Assembly (NCBI RefSeq): GCF_000236035.1
Contig: NZ_JH393257.1
Coordinates: forward strand, 1,092,240-1,156,239
Direction: 5' to 3'
Source: Vreelandella boliviensis LC1
Lineage (GTDB): Bacteria > Pseudomonadota > Gammaproteobacteria > Pseudomonadales > Halomonadaceae
Length of the DNA stretch: 64,000 nucleotides
A model generated the notes under the pieces. That model made no database searches. It was not told the origin of the DNA and saw only the letters and a program-made list of their open reading frames with translations. Of the stretch, positions 25,159 through 34,387 are shown in pieces; position 1 is the stretch's first letter, and each line of letters opens with the position of its first letter. The position numbers and the translations under genes are program-made.

Positions 25159-26604
25159 ATGAGCGGTCATAACGTCTGGACGCATAAAGGTACCTTTCTT
25201 CTCGCCGCCGTTGGCTCCGCAGTCGGCCTAGGCAATCTGTGGCGCTTCCCCTACCTCACCGGTGAAAACGGGGGCGGTGCCTTTATATTGGTCTACGCAT
25301 TGACGATCTTCGCCGTCGGCATACCGATTCTGATTGCCGAGATCATGCTGGGTCGCACCAGCCGCCAGAGCCCGATTATGGGTATGCGGCATCTGACCAA
25401 AACCCACGGCACCTCACGGGCCTGGGAAACGATCGGCTGGCTGGGCGCAGCCTCGGCGTTTTTGATTTTAAGCTTCTATTCGGTGATTGCCGGCTGGGCG
25501 ATTCACTACACTTGGCTAATGCTGACCGGCTCACTGGTCGGGGCCGATGCGCAGACCATTAGCGATGGCTTTGATGCTCTACTGGCCGCCCCTGGCCTAA
25601 TGACGCTCTACCACACCCTTTTCATTGCGGCGTCCGCGCTGATTGTTGGTATGGGTATTCATAAAGGCATCGAGTCAGGCCTGCGCATTATGATGCCCGC
25701 GCTGTTTGTCATCCTGCTGGTGGTGCTGGCGTACGGCGTGGTGAACGGCGATATAGGCGCCGCTGCCAGCTTCCTGTTTACCTTTAATATCGCCGACCTC
25801 AGCCTTGAGGGTTGGTTGCAGGCCATGGGCCAATCGTTTTTCACCCTTAGCCTGGGCATGGGGGCCATCATGGCTTACGGCGCCTATATGCCCAGCGATG
25901 TGTCGCTGACCCGCACCGCCTTTGCCGTCGCCATTGTGGATACCGCCGTGGCGATGGTGGCGGGCCTGGCCATTTTTGCCCTGGTGTTTGGCGCTGGGCT
26001 GGAAACCGGCCAAGGCCCGGGGCTAATGTTTGTCACCCTGCCGCTGGCGTTTGCCGAGATGCCATTTGGCGCTTTAGTAGGTGGCGTGTTCTTTATTCTG
26101 GTGCTCGGTGCCGCTATCAGCTCCTCTATTTCGCTGATCGAGCCCGTTGCCGCATACCTAGTGGAACGCTTTGACATGACCCGCCCACAGGCGGTCGCGA
26201 TTATGGTGATTGCCGCTTGGGCAATGGGACTATTGACGGTCGTCAGCTTTAACATCTGGGCCGAGGGAACGATTTTCCACACCCTGTTTGGGCGCAGTGC
26301 TTTCGATTTTATCGAGCTACTTACCAATATCTTTATGCCAGTGGGCGGTCTGTTGATAGCCCTGTTTGCGGGCTGGGCGCTAACCCAAAGCGAAGTGATG
26401 AAAGAGCTGGGCACCAACGTCAACTGGTTTAAATTATGGCGTTTTCTAGTTCGCTTTGTGGCCCCTGCTGCCGTGGCCTTTGTGTTTTTACGCACCATTC
26501 CTCAGGTGGATGGCTATCTTATTCCCACCCTCGGTGCGCTCCTCATTACTGGTGCTTTTGCAGCCAGCCAGCGATGGCTGAAAAAACCACGACAAACAAC
26601 TTAA
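25159..26604 (+). CDS. Sodium-dependent transporter (NSS/SNF family)
   Basis: The 481-residue inner-membrane protein is assigned from MSGHNVWTHKGTF; codons before this are not typical of the family. It has the NSS signature GSAVGLGNLWRFPYLTGENG at about residues 16-35, where substrate and sodium bind, and roughly twelve hydrophobic helices throughout. Such bacterial members (LeuT, MhsT) import amino acids with sodium, which suits a halophile. The exact substrate cannot be read. It lies 49 bases before an ABC amino-acid importer on the same strand. Confidence 0.88.
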   Translation: MSGHNVWTHKGTFLLAAVGSAVGLGNLWRFPYLTGENGGGAFILVYALTIFAVGIPILIAEIMLGRTSRQSPIMGMRHLTKTHGTSRAWETIGWLGAASAFLILSFYSVIAGWAIHYTWLMLTGSLVGADAQTISDGFDALLAAPGLMTLYHTLFIAASALIVGMGIHKGIESGLRIMMPALFVILLVVLAYGVVNGDIGAAASFLFTFNIADLSLEGWLQAMGQSFFTLSLGMGAIMAYGAYMPSDVSLTRTAFAVAIVDTAVAMVAGLAIFALVFGAGLETGQGPGLMFVTLPLAFAEMPFGALVGGVFFILVLGAAISSSISLIEPVAAYLVERFDMTRPQAVAIMVIAAWAMGLLTVVSFNIWAEGTIFHTLFGRSAFDFIELLTNIFMPVGGLLIALFAGWALTQSEVMKELGTNVNWFKLWRFLVRFVAPAAVAFVFLRTIPQVDGYLIPTLGALLITGAFAASQRWLKKPRQTT

Positions 26605-26653
26605 TAACAGTGCGCAGGCGGCTTTTTAGTCGCCTGTATCGCGTGGAGACACC

Positions 26654-27424
26654 ATGAACCCTCTTATTGATGTACAGCGAGTCAACAAAGCGTTCGGCGG
26701 CCTACAGGTGATTAACGACTGCTCCATTCAAGTAGAGAAGGGTTCCATTACCGGCATGATTGGTCCCAACGGCGCGGGTAAATCCACCCTGTTTAATCTG
26801 ATTGCCGGCGCTTTAGCCCCGGATAACGGTCGCGTTCTGCTCGATGGTGAAGATATTACCTCGCTCAGCGCCGACCAGCGTTTTCATCGCGGATTACTGC
26901 GCACCTTTCAGATCGCTCACGAGTTCAGCCAGATGAGCGCGCTGGAAAACTTGATGATGGTGCCGCCCAAACAAGCCGGTGAAGACCTCTTCAGCGCTTG
27001 GTTAAAGCCGGGCCTGGTGCACCGGGAAGAGGCTGAGGTGCGCCGCCGCGCCCTGGAGGTGATCGACTTTGTTGGCCTACACCACGTGCGCAATGAGCTG
27101 GCCGGTAACTTATCGGGCGGGCAGAAGAAGCTGCTGGAGCTTGGCCGCACCATGATGACCAATGCCAAGGTGGTGCTCCTTGATGAAATCGCCGCCGGGG
27201 TGAACCGAACCCTACTGGGTGATTTGATCGGCAATATTGAGCGCCTCAACCGCGAAATGGATTATACCTTCCTGGTCATTGAGCACGATATGGAGATGAT
27301 TGCACGTCTTTGCGATCCGGTTATCGTGCTGGCTCAGGGCAGCGTCATGGTGGAAGGGCCTATCACCGATATTCAAAACAATCCAGAGGTCATCGAGGCC
27401 TACTTTGGTACCGATGCCGCTTAA
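26654..27424 (+). CDS. ABC transporter ATP-binding protein, LivG type
   Basis: The 256-residue ATPase has Walker A GPNGAGKST near residue 37, the Q-loop, signature LSGGQKKLLELG near 155, and Walker B VVLLDEIAAGVN. The C-terminal form (MVEGPITDIQNNPEVIEAYFG) is typical of LivG in hydrophobic amino acid importers. Walker B is LLDEIAAG instead of LLDEPAAG, a substitution seen in some LivG proteins. GGAG precedes the ATG. It is the first gene of a livG-livF-livH-livM run. Confidence 0.88.
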   Translation: MNPLIDVQRVNKAFGGLQVINDCSIQVEKGSITGMIGPNGAGKSTLFNLIAGALAPDNGRVLLDGEDITSLSADQRFHRGLLRTFQIAHEFSQMSALENLMMVPPKQAGEDLFSAWLKPGLVHREEAEVRRRALEVIDFVGLHHVRNELAGNLSGGQKKLLELGRTMMTNAKVVLLDEIAAGVNRTLLGDLIGNIERLNREMDYTFLVIEHDMEMIARLCDPVIVLAQGSVMVEGPITDIQNNPEVIEAYFGTDAA

Positions 27425-27499
27425 GCGTGACGTTTTCTCTACTCGCCTAACTAATACAATAACGTCGCTGCCAAGTGACCTTGCTGGAATACTTTGCTT

Positions 27500-28219
27500 A
27501 TGTCATCAACAACCAGGCCATTAATCGACGCACGGGATGTGCACGGCGGCTATGGCGGCATGAATATCCTTAACGGGGTAAACATGACGCTGGAAGCCGA
27601 TGAGGTCGGTGTTATCGTCGGCCCTAACGGCGCGGGCAAATCCACCATGCTGAAAGCAGCCTTTGGCCTGCTGCATATTAATCAGGGCGAGATACTGCTT
27701 AACGGCCAGCCGATCCAAAACTTACCCCCCAATCAGTTGGTGCAACGAGGCATGGGCTTTGTGCCCCAGGAGAAGAACGTTTTCCCGAGCCTTTCGGTGC
27801 AAGAAAACCTGGAGATGGGTGCCTTTTTAAAGCCGCAAAACGTCAAGCGCATGCTTGCTCAGGTGTATGATTTTTTTCCACCACTGTATGAGAAGCGCCG
27901 CCAGCCCGCTGGTGAGCTTTCCGGCGGACAGCGCCAGATGGTCGCCATGGGGCGCGCCTTGATGGCCGAACCTAGCCTGTTGCTACTGGATGAACCCACC
28001 GCCGGTCTGTCGCCACTCTATATGAACGAGATTTTCGACCGAGTGAAAAAAATCAACGCCGCTGGCGTGGGTATTTTGATGGTGGAACAGAACGCCAAAC
28101 AGGCACTCGCGATAGCCGATAAAGGCTTTGTGCTGGCCGCTGGTCAAAACCGCTTTACCGACACTGGAACCGCATTACTCGCCAACCCCGATGTCGCCAA
28201 AAGCTTTTTGGGCGGTTAG
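27500..28219 (+). CDS. ABC transporter ATP-binding protein, LivF type
   Basis: The 239-residue ATPase (starting at ATG 27500; an in-frame TTG lies two codons upstream) has Walker A GPNGAGKST near residue 38, LSGGQRQMVAMGRALM near 138, and Walker B LLLLDEPTAGLSP. It is the second nucleotide-binding subunit of the importer. The VPQEKNVFPSLSVQENLEMG stretch is characteristic of LivF. It is followed by the permease after a 16-base gap. Confidence 0.88.
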   Translation: MSSTTRPLIDARDVHGGYGGMNILNGVNMTLEADEVGVIVGPNGAGKSTMLKAAFGLLHINQGEILLNGQPIQNLPPNQLVQRGMGFVPQEKNVFPSLSVQENLEMGAFLKPQNVKRMLAQVYDFFPPLYEKRRQPAGELSGGQRQMVAMGRALMAEPSLLLLDEPTAGLSPLYMNEIFDRVKKINAAGVGILMVEQNAKQALAIADKGFVLAAGQNRFTDTGTALLANPDVAKSFLGG

Positions 28220-28235
28220 CACCAGGGAGATAAAC

Positions 28236-29240
28236 GTGAACGAACTGGTTTTTTTCATCAATAATGTGGTGATTTCGGGCAGCGTGAGCGGCTCCATTTA
28301 TGCCATCGGGGCGGTCGGGGTAACGCTGATTTTCAGCATTATGCGCTTTGCTCACTTCGCCCACGCCGACATGATGACCTTTGGTGCCTTTATGGTGCTG
28401 CTGCTTACTACCGCGTTCCCGGCGGCAGGCGCCAGCCTGGGCGTACCCACCGCCGTGCTAATGCTGCCGCTGGCGATGCTGCTCACCGCTGCTTTGGCCG
28501 TAGGCATCGATAAAATCTTTTACAAACCGCTGCGCGCCCACGGGGTCAAGTCGATTGTGTTGGTGATTGGCTCATTGGGGGTCACGTTGATTTTGCAGGG
28601 TTTGATTCGCCTCTTTTCGGGCACCGGCGCGCAGAGTCTCTACGTGGATGACCGCAAAGAGATCTTTCGTCTGGCGCTGCCCTTTGAAGGCGCCCGGGCA
28701 CCAATTGTGGTTACCGAGCCGCAAATTTATCTATTTGTGATTACCCTCGTCGCGGTCGTGGCGCTGCACCTTTTTCTTAACCGTTCAAGGTTAGGCAAGG
28801 CAATGCGCGCCATGTCGGATAATCCTGAACTCGCCCAGGCATCGGGTATTAATACCCATACCATTGTGGCGGTCACCTGGATAATTGCCGGGGCGTTGGC
28901 CGCCATCGCTGGCACACTGCTCTCTCTGGACGTTACCTTTAAACCCGATTTAAGCTTCTTCCTGCTGCTGCCCATTTTTGCCGCCGCCATTGTGGGTGGC
29001 GTTGGCCACCCTTACGGCGCCGTTGTCGGTGGCTTTGTGGTTGGCTTTGCCGAAACCCTAGCGGTGTTCAACTGGAGCGTTCTATTGCGCCCCTTCCGCG
29101 ACAGCCTGCCCCTCTGGTTAGAGCTACCCTCAAACCTGGCCTTTGTGGGCACCGAGTACAAAATTGTGGTGCCGTTTTTCATTCTGGTGGCTATTTTGGT
29201 GTGGCGCCCCACCGGACTCTTTAAGGGTAAGGTGATCTAA
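28236..29240 (+). CDS. ABC transporter permease, LivH type
   Basis: The 334-residue membrane protein starts at GTG 28236 (VNELVFFINNVV), with AGGGAG seven bases upstream; the open frame before this overlaps livF and is not coding. It has about eight hydrophobic helices and the LivH motif RALRAHGVKS/GVTLILQG. It pairs with the following LivM-type permease, whose ATG overlaps its stop codon by one base. Confidence 0.87.
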   Translation: MNELVFFINNVVISGSVSGSIYAIGAVGVTLIFSIMRFAHFAHADMMTFGAFMVLLLTTAFPAAGASLGVPTAVLMLPLAMLLTAALAVGIDKIFYKPLRAHGVKSIVLVIGSLGVTLILQGLIRLFSGTGAQSLYVDDRKEIFRLALPFEGARAPIVVTEPQIYLFVITLVAVVALHLFLNRSRLGKAMRAMSDNPELAQASGINTHTIVAVTWIIAGALAAIAGTLLSLDVTFKPDLSFFLLLPIFAAAIVGGVGHPYGAVVGGFVVGFAETLAVFNWSVLLRPFRDSLPLWLELPSNLAFVGTEYKIVVPFFILVAILVWRPTGLFKGKVI

Positions 29241-30565
29241 TGAGCAACTTATCCAAAACGCGCAATCCTGCCTACACACCCCAAGACGCCACGCCTACCC
29301 GTAGCTTCCCTCTGCGCGAGCTGATCCTGTTTGGTGTACTGCTGGTGGCGGTTTTGGCGGTCTACGCCATCATGGGCGCCGCCTACAGCACGCGCATGCT
29401 GGTCGAAGCTGCCTGCTACGCCATTCTGGCTCTGGGGCTAACCATTCAATGGGGCTACGCGGGTCAATTCAACGCCGGGGTAATGGGCTTTGTCGCCCTG
29501 GGCGGCTTCTGTGCGATGTTTTTTAGCGTGCCGGTCAACGATGCGTTCTGGGGCACGGCACTACCCGGCGAATTTGGCCGCGTGCTGCTATACGGCGCCG
29601 CCGCTATTCTGCTGATCGTTGGCGCCAGCAAACTGGATAGACTGGGCGTACCCAAGCCCCTGCGTACGTTTATCACGGTGGTGTTGGGTGTTGTGCTTTA
29701 CCTGGTGGTTATTAGCCAACTGCGCGAGGTCACTGATGCGATTGAAGACCAGGCAGGCTTTGTCGGTGGGCTAGGCTTACCGCCCTGGATCGGGTGGATT
29801 GTCGGGGGCGCCTTGGCGGGTGGCGTCGGCTACTTTATTGGCCATATCTGTTTGGGTTTACGCAGCGACTACCTGGCCATTGCCACCCTGGGCATTGCAG
29901 AAATCATCAAAGCGTTTTTGAAAAACTCTGACTGGCTTACCCGCGGCACCGCCACGGTTTCCCCTCTTCCCTGGCCAACACCGGGGCCTGCTGAACTGGG
30001 CTTCACCCTCTCACGCGCGATCTACCTGTCGTTTACCGCGGTGATCATTGCGGTGATCTTCTTTTTACTCAATCGCGCCTACAACGCCCCTTGGGGACGG
30101 ATGATACGGGCGATTCGCGATAACGAAGTCTCCGCAGCGGCGATGGGTAAAGATATCAACAAACGACGCCTGGAGATCTTCGTGCTCGGCTGCATTTTGA
30201 TGGGCTTAGGCGGCGGCATACTGGGCACTTTTAACAGCCTCTTTGACCCCCAAGGCTACCTGCCGCTCAACCATACCTTCCTGGTGTTGGTAATGGTGAT
30301 TCTTGGCGGGCCGGGCAATAATCTGGGCACCATTTTTGGTGCTGTGGCGGTATACATCATCTGGATCATGTCCGAGCCGCTGGCGCTGTTTTTGATGCAG
30401 TTAGCCGTGATGTTTGGCGAAAGCGCTTTCGGTTGGGACGCCCCCAGCAATATGGATAGCCGCGCCCTGCAGGCACGGGTGCTGGTCATTGGCCTATTGA
30501 TCACCATGGTGCTGCGATTTGCCCCCAAAGGGCTGCTGCCGGAGAAAATCAAAAGCCATAGTTGA
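29240..30565 (+). CDS. ABC transporter permease, LivM type
   Basis: The 441-residue inner-membrane protein has a cytoplasmic N-terminus of about 25 residues and about ten helices. It includes the family segments AILALGLTIQWGYAGQFNAG near residue 60, GLRSDYLAIATLGIAEIIK near 205, and the cytoplasmic loop AIRDNEVSAAAMGKD near 290 (the EAA-like contact with the ATPase). It is the last gene of the importer on this strand. A Fic-protein remnant and the matching binding protein lie convergent downstream. Confidence 0.87.
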   Translation: MSNLSKTRNPAYTPQDATPTRSFPLRELILFGVLLVAVLAVYAIMGAAYSTRMLVEAACYAILALGLTIQWGYAGQFNAGVMGFVALGGFCAMFFSVPVNDAFWGTALPGEFGRVLLYGAAAILLIVGASKLDRLGVPKPLRTFITVVLGVVLYLVVISQLREVTDAIEDQAGFVGGLGLPPWIGWIVGGALAGGVGYFIGHICLGLRSDYLAIATLGIAEIIKAFLKNSDWLTRGTATVSPLPWPTPGPAELGFTLSRAIYLSFTAVIIAVIFFLLNRAYNAPWGRMIRAIRDNEVSAAAMGKDINKRRLEIFVLGCILMGLGGGILGTFNSLFDPQGYLPLNHTFLVLVMVILGGPGNNLGTIFGAVAVYIIWIMSEPLALFLMQLAVMFGESAFGWDAPSNMDSRALQARVLVIGLLITMVLRFAPKGLLPEKIKSHS

Positions 30566-30576
30566 TGGGCTGGGTG

Positions 30577-31002
30577 TTAACTAATGACTTCCCAATGGCC
30601 AGACTTATCTGGCCCTACTCTTCTCAACCTGCCCGCTTGCTGTAACTTGGCCATCGCACGGCCAATAGTACGTATGTCTTTACCTATGGTGTCGGCTATT
30701 TGCTGGCGAGTAATCGCCGGGTTGTGCTGAATTAACGCCATGATCGCTTCAGGTGTTTTTAGCCCAGAGACATTTACAGGGGCATTTACAGAGACATTTA
30801 CAGGGGCGCTTTGTACTAGTGCCTGAGCGATGACCAATAACATAAAATGAATAAAGGGCGTGCTCTCGGCTTGCGGGTCAGCTTGTTCAAGCGCCTGGTA
30901 ATAGTGCTGCTGATTGTCTTTGATAACGCTTTCCAGCGGCAACGATAAAAACAGCGGATGCCATTGCGACAAAATCAGCGTTTGCCGCAAGGTGAACCAG
31001 GA
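30577..31002 (-). pseudogene. Fic-family protein, C-terminal remnant
   Basis: The open frame, about 140 codons, has only a TTG as possible start and a stop just before it. It begins with LRQTLILSQWHPLFLSLPLESVI, which in intact Fic proteins comes directly after the catalytic HPFxDGNGR motif; that motif and the whole N-terminal part are missing. The C-terminal winged helix (ITRQQIADTIGKDIRTIGRAMAKLQQAGRL) is intact. A PVNVS repeat lies in the linker. It cannot AMPylate as it stands. It could be expressed as a small DNA-binding protein, but decay is more likely. Confidence 0.72.
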
Positions 31003-31006
31003 TCAA

Positions 31007-31041
31007 TAAAAAATGCCCGGCTTAATAAGCCCGGCATTTTT
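31007..31041 (-). terminator. Terminator after the binding-protein gene
   Basis: A 9-bp stem ATGCCGGGC/GCCCGGCAT with loop TTATTAA is flanked by A and T tracts. It begins about 18 bases past the stop of the substrate-binding-protein gene and separates it from the Fic remnant. Confidence 0.92.
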
Positions 31042-31058
31042 AACGCTAACGCTGAGAA

Positions 31059-32267
31059 TTAAAGATCCACCTGCCCTTTGCTGGTAAAGGTGCCGTTTTC
31101 AACCACCATTTCGACGACTACGCCGGGTACGTCGCCGTTTTCATCAAACTCATGAGAACCGGAAGCGCCTTCGTAGTTGATCTCGGTGCCTGCAGCAATT
31201 AGCTCAACCGCTTTTTCCCACTCGCCAGGCAGAATGATTTCACCGGGAGCACTGGAAACACTGCGCAGCGCCTCAGAAAGCCCTTCACGCTCAGCACTGC
31301 CGTTTTGCTCAATAGCCAGCGCGATTAGAAAAGCGGCGTCGTAGGCTTGGGCGGCAAATACCGCGCTCGGGTCCAGTTCAGCGGCTTCAGCGGCTTCAAT
31401 AAACATATCCGTACCGGGCAGATCAGGGCTACCAGGGCGCGTTGCGATCATGCCATCCAGCACATCCGCGCCGATAGCGTTGATCAGGCTATCGCCAACC
31501 ATGCCGTCAGCGCCCACGTACTGGGCAAACATGCCGCTTTCGTAGGCTTGACGCAGCACCGTTTGACCAGAAGTGTCGGCGTAGGCCAGTACGACGAGGG
31601 TATCAACGCCACTCACTGAAAGTGAGCCTAGCTCAGAGCGATAATCCGCGCGGTTATCTTCGTGGGCGAGATTCTCGGTAATCTCACCACCGCCTGCTTC
31701 AAAAGCGATGCTGAAGGCGTCAGAAAGCCCCTGTCCGTAATCGTTGTTGACGTAGGTGACCACTACCGCATCAATGTCTTTTTCAAGCAGCAGCTTGGCG
31801 AGGATCTGCCCCTGGAAAGCGTCCGACGGCACAGTACGGAAAACGAGATCATTATCGTCAAGCTCTGATACCGCAGGTGCAGTAGAAGCGGGCGACACCA
31901 TCAACACACCACCGGGAATAGCGGCGTTATTAGCCGCGGCAATGGTCGCACCGGTACACAGCGCACCGACAATCGCGGTGACATTTTCAGAGTTCACCAT
32001 ACGGTCTGCGGCGTTAGAGGCAGCCGATGCATCGGAACAGGTCGTATCGCCAGACGGCATTGCCAGCGTTTGGCCATCTAGAATGCCGCCCTGCTCATTG
32101 ATCTGCTCAACGGCTAGCTGCGCCCCGGCAAAAATCGGTGGCGTTAAACTTTCAATTCCCCCGGTAAAGCCGCCTAAGAAGCCAACTTTGACCTCCGCCT
32201 GTGCGAATCCGGTCATTGCCAGGGTTGAGGCCGCCACAGCGGTGGCTAATGCGCGCTTATTGATCAT
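31059..32267 (-). CDS. Branched-chain-amino-acid type ABC transporter substrate-binding protein
   Basis: The 402-residue periplasmic protein starts at MINKRALATAVAAS with a signal peptide cleaved after GFAQA (about residue 23). The LivJ/LivK-type fold shows in VGFLGGFTGGIES, GAQLAVEQINEQGGILDG, VTAIVGALCTGATIAAA and MVSPASTAP. Two cysteines (in TTCSD and ALCTG) may form a disulfide. It lies opposite the livGFHM-type genes and is almost certainly their binding protein. The substrate is probably an aliphatic amino acid, but related proteins bind amides and other small molecules. Confidence 0.86.
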   Translation of the reverse strand: MINKRALATAVAASTLAMTGFAQAEVKVGFLGGFTGGIESLTPPIFAGAQLAVEQINEQGGILDGQTLAMPSGDTTCSDASAASNAADRMVNSENVTAIVGALCTGATIAAANNAAIPGGVLMVSPASTAPAVSELDDNDLVFRTVPSDAFQGQILAKLLLEKDIDAVVVTYVNNDYGQGLSDAFSIAFEAGGGEITENLAHEDNRADYRSELGSLSVSGVDTLVVLAYADTSGQTVLRQAYESGMFAQYVGADGMVGDSLINAIGADVLDGMIATRPGSPDLPGTDMFIEAAEAAELDPSAVFAAQAYDAAFLIALAIEQNGSAEREGLSEALRSVSSAPGEIILPGEWEKAVELIAAGTEINYEGASGSHEFDENGDVPGVVVEMVVENGTFTSKGQVDL

Positions 32268-32409
32268 GTTATTTGCCGCTCCCAGTAAGATAAAAATCTG
32301 TGCTTTTTTTAGTGCGCCCCAGCGGTCAATCGTTAAGGCTGTTATTAATCTGGAACTGGAACGGTAAAAACACAAGCAGCGGTTTATAACGCTAGTTTGC
32401 AAAAAAGCA

Positions 32410-33963
32410 CTATAACCAGCGCTCAAGCTTAAGTGTATGGCTTAGCCAGGCATTGAAATGGCGCCAAAAACTACCGGGCTCAGTGGTTAAAACTTCCATT
32501 TCTCCATCGCGCTCCAGGTGCCAGTTAAGGTCACCCTCTGGCGTAAGTTCAACGCGGTAACTCAGCGAAGGCTCTTGCCCTACGGCCACCAGTTCATTGA
32601 ATGCCTGCATAAGTGTATCGCTTCGGGCGAGCACGCCGATTTCGGTATTCCAGTAGATCGACCGAGGGTCAGCGTTAAACGACCCCACGAACAACTGATC
32701 GTCAAAGCTTAACGCCTTGATATGCAGCGCTGAAGCCGAGGCACCGGGCACACGCATGACTTCGTCCGTGCCTGCTTCCTGCTCGGGGCGCAGCTCGTAA
32801 AGGGTGATACCGTGGGCGAGCAGCGTTTCACGCCAGGGAGCGTAGGCGCCGTGCACCACAGCAGTGTCTGTCGACTCCAGTGAATTAGTAATGATCTCGA
32901 CAATGATACCCTGATCGGCAAGATCCGTTAGGTATTGCACGCCTTGCTCAGTGGGTACAAAGTAGGCAGAAATAATCACTAACCGCTGGTTAAGCTCGGT
33001 GGCATCAGTTAAATCACCCAGTAGGGTATCTCGCCATTCGGGCATTCCAGACGCCAGTTTGCCGGGGGTATCCCAGATTGCCAGCCCTTGGCCCCAATGC
33101 AGGGTTTCCCATGGCGGCGCGCTGCGCGGCTGACGGCGCAGCTCGGAAAAGTATTCTGAGTCGGCATTATCATCCAACCAGCCTTCCAGCTCCGCATTGA
33201 GCGTTTGCCAAGCGTTATCGGTTACTTGATGGTAGCGTTCAATCGGCTGCGCCAAGCCGTGGTTCCAATACAGATCAAAGCTTCGCGAAAGCTCCGGCAC
33301 CACTTCACCAATGGTGGCAAAGTCTAAATCCGCAAAGTTGCGCGAGTCGTTGGCATCAAAATACTCGTCGCCCAAATTGCGTCCGCCCACAATGGCGACG
33401 CTGTTATCGGCAACCCACAGTTTGTTATGCATGCGCCGGTGCTGCTGAGCAGGGTTGACCACAGAGGCCAAAACGCGCGCGAGCATATGCCCACGCCCCA
33501 CCGGGAGCGGATTATAAACCCGCACGTGGACACCCGGGTGGCTCGCCAGTGCGGCTAAGCGATCACCTTGACCAATAGCGCCGATATCATCCACCAGCAG
33601 ACGCACCCGAACACCCTTCTCGGCGGCAACCAGCAGCTGCGAAAGGATTAGCCGCGTGGTTTGGCCCTCGCCCAGTAAGTAGGTTTGGATATTCAACTCG
33701 CGCTGGGCCTGGCGAATCAAACCCACCCGAGCAGCAAATGCTTCCTGCCCATTGGCCAACAGTGCAAAACCATCAGGTTCTGATTGCTCCGCAAGCGCCT
33801 GATAGGCCTGCTCACCCAGCCAGGTATTGCGCGCATCATGTAAGGCCAGTGTGGCGTGGTGTTCACGCGGCACCACGTGAGTACACCCCGCCAGTAGGCT
33901 GCACAGTGCCAATAAGCTCAGCCACTGAGTCCAGCGGCAAGCATTAGCCATCGTCATTGTCAT
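32410..33963 (-). CDS. PLD-superfamily lipoprotein, cardiolipin-synthase (ClsC-like)
   Basis: The roughly 517-residue protein has a lipoprotein signal ending LLALCSLLAGC (lipobox Cys near residue 27). Two PLD motifs are intact: HNKLWVADNSVAIVGGRN near residue 190 and HIKALSFDDQLFVGSFNADPRS near 410. This architecture fits ClsC-like enzymes, which make cardiolipin from phosphatidylglycerol and phosphatidylethanolamine; other phospholipase D activities are possible. The start is uncertain: ATG occurs at 33963, 33957 and 33951, all overlapping the upstream gene. Confidence 0.83.
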   Translation of the reverse strand: MTMTMANACRWTQWLSLLALCSLLAGCTHVVPREHHATLALHDARNTWLGEQAYQALAEQSEPDGFALLANGQEAFAARVGLIRQAQRELNIQTYLLGEGQTTRLILSQLLVAAEKGVRVRLLVDDIGAIGQGDRLAALASHPGVHVRVYNPLPVGRGHMLARVLASVVNPAQQHRRMHNKLWVADNSVAIVGGRNLGDEYFDANDSRNFADLDFATIGEVVPELSRSFDLYWNHGLAQPIERYHQVTDNAWQTLNAELEGWLDDNADSEYFSELRRQPRSAPPWETLHWGQGLAIWDTPGKLASGMPEWRDTLLGDLTDATELNQRLVIISAYFVPTEQGVQYLTDLADQGIIVEIITNSLESTDTAVVHGAYAPWRETLLAHGITLYELRPEQEAGTDEVMRVPGASASALHIKALSFDDQLFVGSFNADPRSIYWNTEIGVLARSDTLMQAFNELVAVGQEPSLSYRVELTPEGDLNWHLERDGEMEVLTTEPGSFWRHFNAWLSHTLKLERWL

Positions 33964-34207
33964 CAAGGCGCTCGGTCCAACGCTTGCGGGCTAGATTGCG
34001 GCGATAAAGCCGCACCAGCGCAATCGTTAACGCCGTGATCAGCATGGCGGCCAGCACCACACCCTGCCAGGGGCGTGCAGCATCACCCATCACGGTTTCC
34101 AGGGTAATAATCAGTATTAAGCCAATCGCTTGGGAGCCTATCGCTAGCGCGCGCAGCTTATCGAAAGCGGGTGGGGGCATAACGTCTCCGTAATTGTCAG
34201 CTCGCAT
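33944..34207 (-). CDS. Small two-helix membrane protein, unknown
   Basis: The 87-residue protein is not recognised. Hydrophobic segments lie at about 22-40 and 49-66, followed by a basic stretch (RLYRRNLARKRW) and an acidic tail DDNDDG. This suggests an N-in, C-in inner-membrane protein. Its 3' end overlaps the start of the PLD lipoprotein gene by about 20 bases, so the two are translationally coupled and probably act together. A start at the internal ATG (MPPPAFDKL) is possible. Confidence 0.6.
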   Translation of the reverse strand: MRADNYGDVMPPPAFDKLRALAIGSQAIGLILIITLETVMGDAARPWQGVVLAAMLITALTIALVRLYRRNLARKRWTERLDDNDDG

Positions 34208-34274
34208 GATATGGTCTGCCAGTGTACCTGCTTCACGGCATGCTTAACGGGAAAGAAAAATTAAAAACATGAGC

Positions 34275-34374
34275 TAAAATCCCGTATTTTAAACCTGTTT
34301 TTAAAACCTTGTATTTAAAACCTTGTATTTAAAACCTATGTTAAAACCTAAGCTAAAACCCAAGTTAAAAACCT
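34275..34374. repeat. Degenerate TAAAACC tandem repeat upstream of the tlpA-like gene
   Basis: TAAAACC or close variants occur at 34275, 34290, 34302, 34316, 34330, 34342, 34354 and 34366, spaced 12-15 bases. The AT-rich array fills nearly the whole region ahead of the Lgt-like/TlpA gene, including its probable promoter region. Confidence 0.85.
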
Positions 34375-34387
34375 GAACTGGAACGCC

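Noticed and set aside
34275..34374. Possible CRISPR array
   Set aside because: The repeats directly abut or are spaced by only a few bases, so there are no spacer sequences and no cas genes in the window.
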